A stretch of 64,000 nt of DNA from contig JAEMBT020000004.1 in the NCBI GenBank assembly GCA_018873245.2, positions 10,536,652 to 10,600,651 of the forward strand, in the 5' to 3' direction. This document shows positions 1-9,452 of the stretch, one piece after another. The DNA is from Archegozetes longisetosus. Taxonomy: Eukaryota > Arthropoda > Arachnida > Sarcoptiformes > Trhypochthoniidae. The position numbers were made by a program, and so were the translations under genes. Each line of letters starts with the position of its first letter. Positions within the stretch are counted from its first letter, which is position 1. The notes beneath the pieces are model-generated. The model did not search any database. It worked only from the letters and a program-made list of their open reading frames with translations, and was not told the DNA's origin.

Positions 1-2019
1 ATGGGTCTAGTGTTCTCAATGATGGATCTGCGAGTGTCAGTGTGTCCACTAGAATGAGACGCAGAAAGGCAACTCAACCACAGAGACTTGTTTATTGCGA
101 TTTAGACTTTAATGCTAACGAAGACCAAAATTTCAATAATATCGATAATGATATTAATACTCAAATACTAACCGATGATAACAATCAAAATCACAATCAA
201 TACACTATTGAAATGAGATGCGAAGATCAGGAATCTGTTGATGATATAGTCTTGTCTACTGTAGAAACTGAAGATAAAGAGGCTCTGAATACTGAAGCCA
301 AGCAAAACGTAAGTTAATAAGGGTGATATAACACCCTTAAGAGTAACAATTCAAATGCAATAACTCTTCGTATTTTCAATCCAAATGCAAAAGAGAACAA
401 AAGGTTTTGAATGTGAGATCTGTGGATCAGTTTGGAATAGCAAGACTAGACTCAGATGTCATTATAGAACTCACGGCGCGTCTAAACATCTCAAGTGTGA
501 TATTTGCGGCAAACTCTTTGGTTGGGAATATTCGTGGAAAACACATATGTTGGCTCACAGTGACGACAATCCTAACAGGTTTACAAACTTTACGATTATT
601 CAATTTTTCGATTAATAATTTATATAATTAACAATATATCTAATCACTGTTTCTACCTTCGACAATCAATCGAACAGATGTCCGCATTGTGGCCTCAAGT
701 TGTTCAATAAGACTGCGCTATCGAACCATATGAAACGAATTCATGACAATCCCGAGAGACCGTTCAAGTGTAGCGTTTGTTCCAAATGTTTTATATCTAA
801 ATCAGAGCTTAACCAACACTCGCATATTCACAATGAAGAGAAACCATTCATGTGCGAACAATGTGGCAAAACTTTCCGTAGTAAAAGCTATTTAGAAAGA
901 CATTACAGAACACATTCGGGTGTCAAGCCATTTAAGTGTGAATTTTGTGGCAAACTTTTAGCAGATAAGACAGGGTTTACGGCACACATTCGTTCACATA
1001 TCGGCGAAAGACCGTTCATGTGTGACATATGTGGCAAAAAATATACCATTAAAAGACACCTAACTTCTCATATGATAATTCACAGCGATTTGCGCCCTTT
1101 TAAGTGTGAACAATGCGGTAAAACATTCCGATCGCGGACTAACTTTCGAATGCATAAAGACTCGCATCTAGGTATAAAGCGCTGGTCGTGTAAGTTCTGT
1201 AACAGAACTTTTCTATCACAGGGAAATATGGCTAAACATGTCAGAAGACATATCGGCGAACGTAAACATAAATGTGATGTCTGTGGAAAGGCATTCATTG
1301 AAAAACAAGAACTTAAAAATCATTCAAAAATGCATTTGACTCAAGAAAAGGCAACAAAAAAATCTAGTGAAACTAATGAAAGTATTCAGATGGAAGAAGT
1401 GCCTCAACTCTCATCTGAAGTCTCAACTCTTCCTAGTAATAGTAATAACCGTCAAACCAGTAGTGACTCGACTCTTAATCAATTTAGAGATTCATTAGTG
1501 AGCGCAACTGTGATTAATGAGACTGAGTCTGAAGAAACCAATATTGATCTGACATCAAATAGTCACTCATCGCTTCCATCTCTATCTTCATCGCTAACAA
1601 CCATAAACTTGCCGTCTTTGAGTACAAACCTATGTCTACCGCTATCAAGCATTCATCCGTTGACCACAATTAATATGTCACAAACATATCAAAATATTGA
1701 AAATACCAATAGTTTGGACACCAATACAAATCTGTCTTTCTGTGAGTTTCAAAGATCTGAAAATAACAGAACATTTTATGGAAATATCAATACAAGTCGT
1801 TCACCACCACATCAAACAAATTCATTTTTCACCAGTCAATCACCGACCCTATCGATTTCTACACAAAATAATCAGTATATAAATGAAGCTCAATCTCAAC
1901 ACAATTATCTTCATTGTAGTCTGTGTTCAGGTGTTTTTGTTACTATCAATAATCTAAGAGAACATTTAATTGATTTCCATAGAGTTGAAGCTGAAAAAGT
2001 TATATCAATGATGTATTAA
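1..2019 (+). CDS. C2H2 zinc-finger transcription factor, 5'-partial
   Basis: Three exons are visible: <1-308, 394-578 and 678-2019. The first frame is open to the window edge with no convincing start, so the gene begins upstream. Donors are GTAAGT at 309 and GT at 579; acceptors end at 393 and 677, and the frame stays intact across both. About 610 residues are present. The N-terminal ~100 residues are acidic and Asn-rich with a short basic patch (TRMRRRK). Ten classical C2H2 fingers follow in exons 2-3 (for example KCDICGKLF, MCEQCGKTF, KCDVCGKAF), joined by degenerate ERPF/EKPF-type linkers. A Ser/Thr/Asn-rich tail of ~200 residues ends in one isolated degenerate finger (HCSLCSGVF...H...H) just before the stop. 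This is the layout of a sequence-specific nuclear DNA-binding protein. The fingers are too generic to name an orthologue. A candidate AATAAA lies at 2190-2195. Confidence 0.88.
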
Positions 2020-2295
2020 TTGAATTTTTTAAGTTTAATTAAAATTATCAAATTATGAAAGTTTAAATTAATTAATCGAATTAAGTTAGGTTAGACCTGA
2101 AAAAGATTTATTAGAATATAATTTAAGTGATAAATAGATGTTCATCAATGCCTTCAAACGAGCGTAGAAAAGGTTGAAATTCATTGAGAAATAAATTGGT
2201 TAAACTTAGGAAACGGGTCATGTCAAATAGACTAAAAATAAAATGAGGGTTTAAAATAAGATCAAATGATTGAAATGGAAGAAAAATCTTGTTGT
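2020..2295. other. Convergent 3' UTR region between the zinc-finger gene and PPIL1
   Basis: The two genes meet tail to tail with 276 bp between stop codons. The plus strand has AATAAA at 2190-2195. The minus strand has AATAAA as the complement of 2107-2112. If both are used, the two mature 3' UTRs overlap by roughly 80 nt or more. No further reading frame is seen here. Confidence 0.5.
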
Positions 2296-2994
2296 TTAAG
2301 ACAATTTGATTGTGGCTGTTTTAATCTTAACGTCTTCTAATGGTCTATCATTTTTGTCGGTCTGCACTCTTCCAATCTTCTCGACAACAGACATGCCTTT
2401 ACTAACTCTCCCAAAAATGGCATGTTTCCCGTCCAAGTGCTGAGTCGGCGCTAATGTGATGAAAAATTGACTGCCATTAGTATTTGGTCCGGCATTGGCC
2501 ATACTTATAATCCCAGCGCCGGTATGTTTGAGCGAAGGATTGATCTCATCGTCAAATTTGTTGCCATAAATAGAAATACCGCCGCGACCGGTTGCTGTTG
2601 GGTCTCCGCCTTTATAACAAACAAATCAAATTTGAACAATTATCTAATTATATAAATAGGTATAGAAATTGATTATCAATTGTCTGTTTGACTCGAACCT
2701 TGAATCATAAAATTTGCAATAATTCGATGAAATTTGGTATTATTATAATATCCACGACGCGACAGTTCCGCAAAATTTTTGCACGTTTTCGGCGCCTCAT
2801 TCCAGTAGAGCTCGATTGTGACTTCGCCCATTCTTCAGATCACATAAACAATTAATTGAACATTAAATCACATTTTCATTCAAAACAATTCGATGTCTGC
2901 AAAAATATAATCAAAAAAGTAATAAATAACTAAATGCTCACGTCGTGTCCAACACTACAAACGGCGGGCGCCATGAATCATCTGGTATTGACAT
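2296..2994 (-). CDS. PPIL1: Peptidyl-prolyl cis-trans isomerase-like 1 (spliceosomal cyclophilin)
   Basis: Three exons read on the minus strand: 2994-2942, 2832-2699 and 2609-2296. Phases match and give 166 aa, the same length as human PPIL1 as I remember it. The start [11 protein letters not shown] precedes the cyclophilin fold. Active-site residues are visible: FHRII (catalytic Arg), FMIQGGD, NGSQFF and the LDGKHAIFG loop. The Trp that contacts cyclosporin in CypA is His here (TQHLDGKH). The TGRGG segment and the short insert-free fold fit PPIL1 rather than larger cyclophilins. PPIL1 family members act in the nucleus, bound to SKIP/SNW1 in the activated spliceosome, and isomerise prolyl bonds. 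The intron 2 donor is a weak GTTCGA; the intron 1 donor is GTGAGC. The gene is divergent from the bZIP gene at 3729. Confidence 0.93.
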
Positions 2995-3728
2995 TCTGCT
3001 TGATATCTATTTAGTTTTTAAATCACTTTATTTATCTCTGCTTTATTTCAAACTCTAAAATGTTTTCTTAGATTCGAAAAGAGCACAAAGTTTGAGCCGC
3101 ACATCAACATAAATGACGTAAATTAATAAACAAGTCAATGTTTTGAAACGTGAATTGGCTTCAAACAAACAGCTTAGGAGTGAGTTATAGATTGCGTCAT
3201 ATTTTTTAGAGTTAAGTCACAGAGACTTTGTTTTGACACTTGAAGTAACGTTATTTTTGTTTTTATTTATCTGATGCTTGAGCCGATTGTTTGACCCCTA
3301 CTTCGATTGCATTAATTGAATCTCACTCGGAGGGGAGTGAATTGAGTATTTGTTTCCGACGAATAAAATAAAAGATGTTGTCATGCAATATATTTTGGTG
3401 AAGAACGCATGCGAGCCATGAAAATGATTGCAAAATAGAGTGCAATATAGGTCTAGCAAAAAACAACGTCAACCGATAAATAGAGAGATGCAGGCAAAAC
3501 TAAGCGAAAGGGAGCTAATAGTAAAGAGAAATATACTATAATTGATAGAAAAGTGTTAGATAGGGTTAGTATAAAAAGCACACATTTACCAAAACGTTTG
3601 CATTTCGTTTGAGTAGTTTTGTCGTAAGTGATTCGTTGAGTTGAGACAAACTAAATCAAAACTCAACTGAAAACAAAATCAAAAAACAGGTATTAATTGT
3701 AAAGAATTAGCCGGTAATAATAATCTAA
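2995..3728. promoter_or_regulatory. Divergent promoter region for PPIL1 (-) and CREBZF-like gene (+)
   Basis: The 734 bp between two start codons must hold both promoters. For the plus-strand gene, TATAAAAAG lies at 3570-3578, which puts the start site near 3600 and gives a leader of about 125 nt. Several bZIP-like sites occur between: TGACGTAA at 3114-3121, ATTGCGTCAT at 3191-3200, and AACGTCAA at 3465-3472. No TATA box was obvious on the PPIL1 side, as is common for housekeeping genes. The assignment of sites is by consensus only. Confidence 0.5.
3570..3578 (+). promoter_or_regulatory. TATA box of the CREBZF-like gene
   Basis: TATAAAAAG lies about 150 bp upstream of the ATG at 3729 in a purine-rich, ORF-free stretch. 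Its spacing to the ATG is sensible for a single-exon leader. An in-frame TAA directly precedes the ATG, which supports that start. Confidence 0.5.
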
Positions 3729-4906
3729 ATGTTATCACAATCTTATTATATAATCGATAGCAGAAGTGAGAGTGATTCCTGTCAATCGCACTTCAATCAA
3801 TCTTCGCGTCAATCAGATTGTCATTTGGATCACTCTTACGGGCAGTCACTCGACAAGGCAGACATCACTCTTAACAAACTGAACACCAGTACTAGTACCA
3901 AAGCAGCTAATATTTATACAATTGAGACAATGGAAGACTTGTTTCCCGATATATTGAATGATGATTATAATGACGACAACTTTTCGTTAGGAAACGCTCC
4001 GACACCTTATTTGGCCGAAGGTATGCATGATTTCAGTGATATTAGTGATTCTGATTTGGTTCGCTTTGAATCAACCAATAATGCTGGTTTTGCTGGTGAT
4101 ATTGTTGATTACGTCAATAATGAGATCGTTATTGACAATGGTATGAATGATAGTTTAGTCAGTAATGTTGTGGGTGATGCTACTCATGAACAAATACAGT
4201 TCAGTGTCACTCATGATGATATCATTCATATGAATGACAACACGACTGATAAGCGCGTTACTCGTCGGAAGCGTCGCATTGAATACGAAGAGACTGACGA
4301 TGAAGATGACGACGACGAACCGGTAGACGACCAGCCGAGCAAAGCATTGCCTTGACTAATCACAAAAAAAGTAAGAAGTATGTGCGCCAACAAAATGGTG
4401 GACGAAGTACAACCAAAGCCAATAAGTGTATGACTCGAAATGCAATCGCTGCGCGTGAGAACAGAGAGAAGAAGAAACAATACATTAAGTCAATTGAGAG
4501 AGAGTTGGCGATTGCGAACAAAGAAATTCAGACTTTGAGGGCTAATGTATCTTCAACAACTGAACGTAATAACAATCTTGAACGAGAAGTTGCTTATTAT
4601 AAAGCAATTGTGGCTAATATACCACAAATCACTGCTCTTATTGATCATATGTCGATGGTTCCGAATGTCAAACTGATCGGAACTTCATTCACTGCTAACG
4701 AGCAAGTTCTGGAAGAACCCATGAAAAAGGCCGCCCATTCCACTGATAATAACAATAATGCTGTCCGAAAATCGCATAGAATTGCGGCTAAAGTGGAAAG
4801 TGCGGGCATCTGTTTCCATATTAGTAATAATAATATGTCTTTGGAGTTGTGCAACAAATGTAGCGAAGCTTCCAAGAAGTTCATGAAAATTAAAAAGGAA
4901 AAATGA
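3729..4906 (+). CDS. CREBZF: CREBZF/Zhangfei-type bZIP transcription factor
   Basis: Two reading frames join across a 53-nt intron (4323-4375: donor GTAGAC, branch-like CTAAT, acceptor TAAG), giving exons 3729-4322 and 4376-4906 and about 374 aa. The N-terminal half is acidic (EDLFPDILNDD, DDEDDDDEP) as in an activation domain, and has a DHSY tetrapeptide at residues 34-37. The basic region (RNAIAARENREKKK, about residues 219-232) runs into a weak zipper whose heptad positions are L-I-V-N-V-V. It continues into AYYKAIVANIPQ, which matches the zipper end of human CREBZF as I remember it. The last ~40 residues (AGICFHIS...SLELCNKC) match the distinctive CREBZF C terminus with its Cys pair. CREBZF proteins are nuclear co-regulators of other bZIP factors and bind HCF-1. 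An AATAAA lies at 4980-4985. The AAG directly after the acceptor allows a 3-nt alternative acceptor. Confidence 0.85.
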
Positions 4907-7036
4907 CTCTGATATTGGTATATGTGAAAAATTGTTGCAAAAACGGTAACTAAAAAATGATTTGAAGTGAGAAAAAGTAAATAAAAAAGTGAACTCAGGC
5001 CCAGTAGTGATACCTAATATTAATAATATTGAAATTCTACTGTTTTATGTAAAATTGGTTAAAAAAGAGTTGTAAAATCTTATGCATGCGTGTGTGGCAA
5101 GGGTTCAGTAATGACTTTTGCTTCAAAAAAAGAACTAAAAATATACGTGTTTAGAAAAAAAATTAAGAAAATGTACGTATTATTCATCCTAATCATTGCT
5201 ATACCTTTCATCATTATATGTCAGGTTGTATTTGATTAGAATTGATGAAATCCTGTTGACAGTTGCCTTTAAAATCGACTAACTTTTGTTTCAGGTCTTG
5301 AAGATTTTAATAGTCACATGAATTGATTCGAACTCGTCAGTTTCAAGACTGAACAATAAGTCACTGAATGGAATTGTATTTCATTTGTGCGATTGGTATG
5401 TAGTCTTGACTGTTGAACTTCGAGTTGCGGATAATTGATTAATTATTTTCTTTCGAAATTCATTAGTTAGTGCTCATTTGCTCATTTATGGATAATCATT
5501 GCACTCATTCATTTTAAGCTCATTTGATCGTTCATCTCATTCCATTATTTATTGGTAGGTTTTCAACTACTAATAATCTTTGTAATTATATAATTATGTT
5601 AAGTCACTATTTTAAATCTATTAACTGTTAATCCTATTTGACTCCTCAAATCCTTGCCACTATTACTGCATAAGATTAATATTCGCTTAATATTCAAGTA
5701 AAGGAAAAAACAAACAAAAAAACCAAAAAAACCTTAACTTTAGTAATAGTTATAATTTAGTAATAATGATTGTATTTATCTTCTTTTTATTATTACTATT
5801 TTATTATATAATCTTAATTTGTACTCAAACTGCTTATTTGATTTTAAAGTGAATATTGTTGAGATGATAAAGACTTCTCTTCTTTTGCACCACTTGGAAG
5901 GGAAGAGATTCGATCAGATTTCTTTGATTATTGTAAGTATTAATGATTTGAGAACTTGTAACTCGAGCGAAAGTAAAGCTTAATTATAATGTTTTTCGGT
6001 TTTTTCATTCCTATTATGAACGAATGGTTTGAATAGAGCCACCATTTTAAGCGCCATAAACCTATATAAAAATTTTACGAAATGATTGGAATTGATTCAA
6101 ATATTTTAACATGAAGTAAGTTCTGAAAATCGAAAAATTTGACATGTTTTTCATCAAAATTGATTAACTTATTTTAATTCTCTTTAAAGCTTTTATCGCG
6201 TGGCAATCAATAGACTCTCAATTAGAAAATCGCTTGTTTTCATAGTCTTTTCTAATGGATTACCCTTTTTGTTATATAATTGATGCAATTTTTGGCCAAA
6301 ATTTTAAACAATTTGGATTCTATTGATTTAAGTGCCATAGATGTTCAGTTATTGAGCGCACAAATCATTTCTAATAATTGGAATTGGGATCAATTAAATT
6401 GAACTTAACTTATGTTTTCATTGTTTTTTATTCAAACTATTTAATTCTTAAAAATGTTTTCACTTTTTACTCAAAACTATTATTTTTATAATGAAACTAT
6501 GTTAGCAATATTGAATAACTATTTGTTGGAAAAAAAGTGCGATTTTATATTTTATTAAAAGTTGATAGCAAAGTTCTTCAAAACGTTAGCGCAACGTTTT
6601 CTATATTCATATGTATTTTATAGAAATTTTGTTAATCAAAGCAAAGATGGCTTTTAAGAGGTCTATGTGAAAGTTTTTTATCTGCTGATAAACGACTCAA
6701 ATATTTTTATTATAGTGTCACAAATTTTTTAATCTAATCAAATATTGATTAGTCTCGAAAGTATGAAATGGCTTTAAACCATTATTGCATTGAATGAATA
6801 ATTGCTTGCAATTGTATATAACGCCATCTATTTTTGTAAATATTTGATAACGAAATGTATACAACTGTATTATAGAGTTACATCATTTATTTGATATGAA
6901 TTTATTTATAAATCACTATTAATCATAATAATTATATGATTGCTTTAATAATAATTAATATAATAAATATATAATAAATTGATTTTGAATATCGAAATAT
7001 TGGTTTTGACTATTATAAGAATTAACCACTTGAATA
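4907..7036. other. 3' UTR of CREBZF-like gene and intergenic DNA
   Basis: An AATAAA at 4980-4985 probably ends the upstream transcript. The rest is AT-rich with homopolymer runs and no ORF above 60 codons. I see no RNA gene or transposon. The final few hundred bases should contain the phosducin-like promoter, but I could not identify a clear TATA box. Confidence 0.5.
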
Positions 7037-9452
7037 ATGAGTACATTAGACGATAAAATATTGGGCGAAAAATCGCATTATTATTGTAGTAGTAGTGAAG
7101 AGGAAGACAATGGTCAAGATAGCGATCAAATCAATTCTACTGATACTGAACAATTCGATTACAAGAAGACCTCCATCATTAGAAACGAACAAATCAGAGA
7201 ATGGGAGGGATACTCTGTTAATGTATTTATCAATACTTATTCAAAATCTGTTCAATTGATGACAACTGTTTTCAAACAGAATATCAATATTTTTGATAAA
7301 TTTATTTAAATAATGGAATGACTTGAGTTTTATTCTGTTTGACTGTTTATTGTTGCAAATCATGTTGACTTATAATTGGCCTTGCCAGACTTCTCGGAAC
7401 CAACCTTTGAGTCCCAGCCCAATGAAGGATCATTCCTTACACACTAATGTTCTGGGACTTGGTTTATGATATTTCTGGGCAATTTATTATTGAATTAATA
7501 AGCAAATCGTTCAATATATATTATATATGATTAAGTATTTTAATCTTTTAAATCTGAAGGCTTCGGATAAGTTGCCAAAAGCTGTAATTTCAGCTGTAAA
7601 AGCCAAAATTTTTTACATGTAACGGTTTCAGAGCTTTTGAGCAAATAATCAATTAACCTAAGCCTCGAAAACTAATACAGAATGCGATATCAACAAATAA
7701 CTTGTAATCTTTCGCATGAAATGAGGCTCCATTTTGTTTTATTGAAAATTTGTTGTCACCTAAACCACTGGAAAAAGTTGAAAAGTAGAGAAATTACAAG
7801 CAGAAGATCTGGCAAAGCTACTTATGATACTCTATAAGTTTGAGCTTATCAGTTCTTAGTTAGTGTAAGATAATTATTAATTTGATTCAAATGTTCTCAT
7901 TCACGCCATATCTATAGAGAGCCATAGCTATTTCTCATCGTTAATTCTATAAATTTCAGTTTTTTAGGCTAGTTGTCAAACTCCTTGTTTAATATTGGTT
8001 GTCTTTTGTTGGTTTGCTTTACATTACTGCAGCTCTCACTCTTGAACCGAGTAAATACAGAATAAGCCTTGACCTAACCTAACAATAACTGGTCAATTAT
8101 GGCTTCAACGGACACCTGTGTCTGCATTATTGAATCTGGTGCTGACATAATATAAACTTAAATGTATAGCAAATACTTGTGAGAAACATAAGAAGGATTG
8201 CTTTGTTACTAAGTGTAAGTTAGACCAAGTCTGCAAAGTTTGTCCAATCTCTGCAAAAATACTGCTCTAATTATACACTTGTCACAAAGTTCATATTAAG
8301 TAAACTTCTCTCTAATTTTTAATGATTTGCTGACAAATTTTTATTAATTTCAAACAATATTTGAAAACATAGTTTTCATTAGACCAATAAGTCATTCCAG
8401 TGTTATTCAATCAAAATAGTTAATACAGAGTTTAAATGAACTAAATTCAGTAATTTTTAGTAAGTCCTTAAACATATTTATTGAATCAAGTAATTTGATT
8501 ACAGACTGGACCGAAAGGTGTCATAAAAGACTGGCAAAGATATAAACAGTTTGAAGTGGAAAAGAGAGAGAGTCAAGAAAAAGAAAAGTTAGAACTAATG
8601 AAAAAGTTGTCACTTCAATGTAGATCACATTTAGATGAGGAGTTAGCAAACAAAAACGAGTCACAAACTAGTGATCAAGAGATCGATGATTTACTCTCGA
8701 ACCCAGACGATCCCTTTCTTAAGGAATATATGTTAAGAAGAATGGAAGAAATGATGGAACAGATCGGAACCAATTGCAAAGAACGTCCAACATTCGGAAA
8801 ACTAATAAGTCTTAATTCAGGCTCAGAATTTTTACAAGCGATCGATAAAGAGAAAAAATTTGTGACAATCATTTGTCACATCTATAGTAATGATATTCAA
8901 GAGTGTGAGACTATGAACGGCTGTTTGGAATGTTTGGCACAGCAATATCCAAATGTAAAGTTCTGTTCACTCGAAGCGGCGTCTGCAGGAATGAGCAAAA
9001 ATTTTGTACGGATTGTTAAGTTTTCAATGACTGGCCCTATGAAAATATAATCAGTATTGGGTCATAAATTTCTTATATGAAACTAATTAAATGTTTTATT
9101 TATTTGATTGATAGGAGAAGAGTGGAGTGCCGGCACTTCTTGTCTATAAGGGTGGAAACTTATTGGGAAACTTCGTTCGCTTAACCGATGAATTCGGTGA
9201 TGACTTTTTTGCTGTTGATGTAGAAAAATTTCTAGTCGAGTGAGTATTTTAGTCTTTATTTGTCTAAACGTCTGTCAATGTAATTACTGTCGTTCCGAAT
9301 GGTTCGTGAATTCAGACCATTTGCCATACCTTTTGCTCTTTTTCTTATTTCACAGACACGGGGTTTTGAGTGAAAGCTTAGTTCCAAAACTCATAACGAC
9401 TCGACGTTCAATCAGAGAGAGTGCTGTTGATGATGAAGAGGATAGCGAATAG
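7037..9452 (+). CDS. PDCL: Phosducin-like protein (PhLP), G beta-gamma / CCT co-chaperone
   Basis: Four exons: 7037-7222, 8505-9005, 9115-9239 and 9356-9452. All junctions are in phase and give 302 aa, against about 301 in human PDCL. The start MSTLDDKILGEK...YYCSSSEEED is the diagnostic N terminus. Exon 2 opens with TGPKGVIKDWQRYKQFE, the conserved helix-1 motif that contacts G-beta, then KLSLQCRSHLDEEL and the thioredoxin-like domain (FVTIICHIYSND, MNGCLECLAQQYPNVKFC). Exon 3 holds VPALLVYKGGNLLGNFV and DDFFAVDVEKFL. Exon 4 is an acidic tail (VDDEEDSE). The family works in the cytosol with chaperonin CCT to fold G-beta and assemble it with G-gamma. The exon 2 donor (GTACGG) is weak, but read-through breaks the conserved frame. 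An AATAAA is at 9736-9741. Confidence 0.93.
7382..7482. repeat. Imperfect inverted repeat (~100 bp) in PhLP intron 1
   Basis: Arms pair in three blocks with small insertions: AACCAA (7398-7403) with TTGGTT (7459-7464), AGTCCCAG (7410-7417) with CTGGGACT (7452-7459), and the outer TTGCCAG (7382-7388) with CTGGGCAA (7475-7482). The loop contains a further small palindrome, AAGGA/TCCTT. It is more GC-rich than the surrounding intron. It could be a decayed MITE or a structured RNA; the sequence alone does not decide. Confidence 0.4.

Noticed and set aside
4300-4380. IRE1-type (XBP1/HAC1-like) unconventional splicing in the bZIP gene
   Set aside because: The protein is CREBZF-like, not XBP1. The paired CNGCNGN-type loops are not evident, and a normal 53-nt GT-AG intron with a branch-like site explains the frame change.
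8072-8092. CCTAACCTAA, the arthropod TTAGG telomere motif
   Set aside because: Only two units here and similar pairs near 2082 and 12893. This is not an interstitial telomere array.
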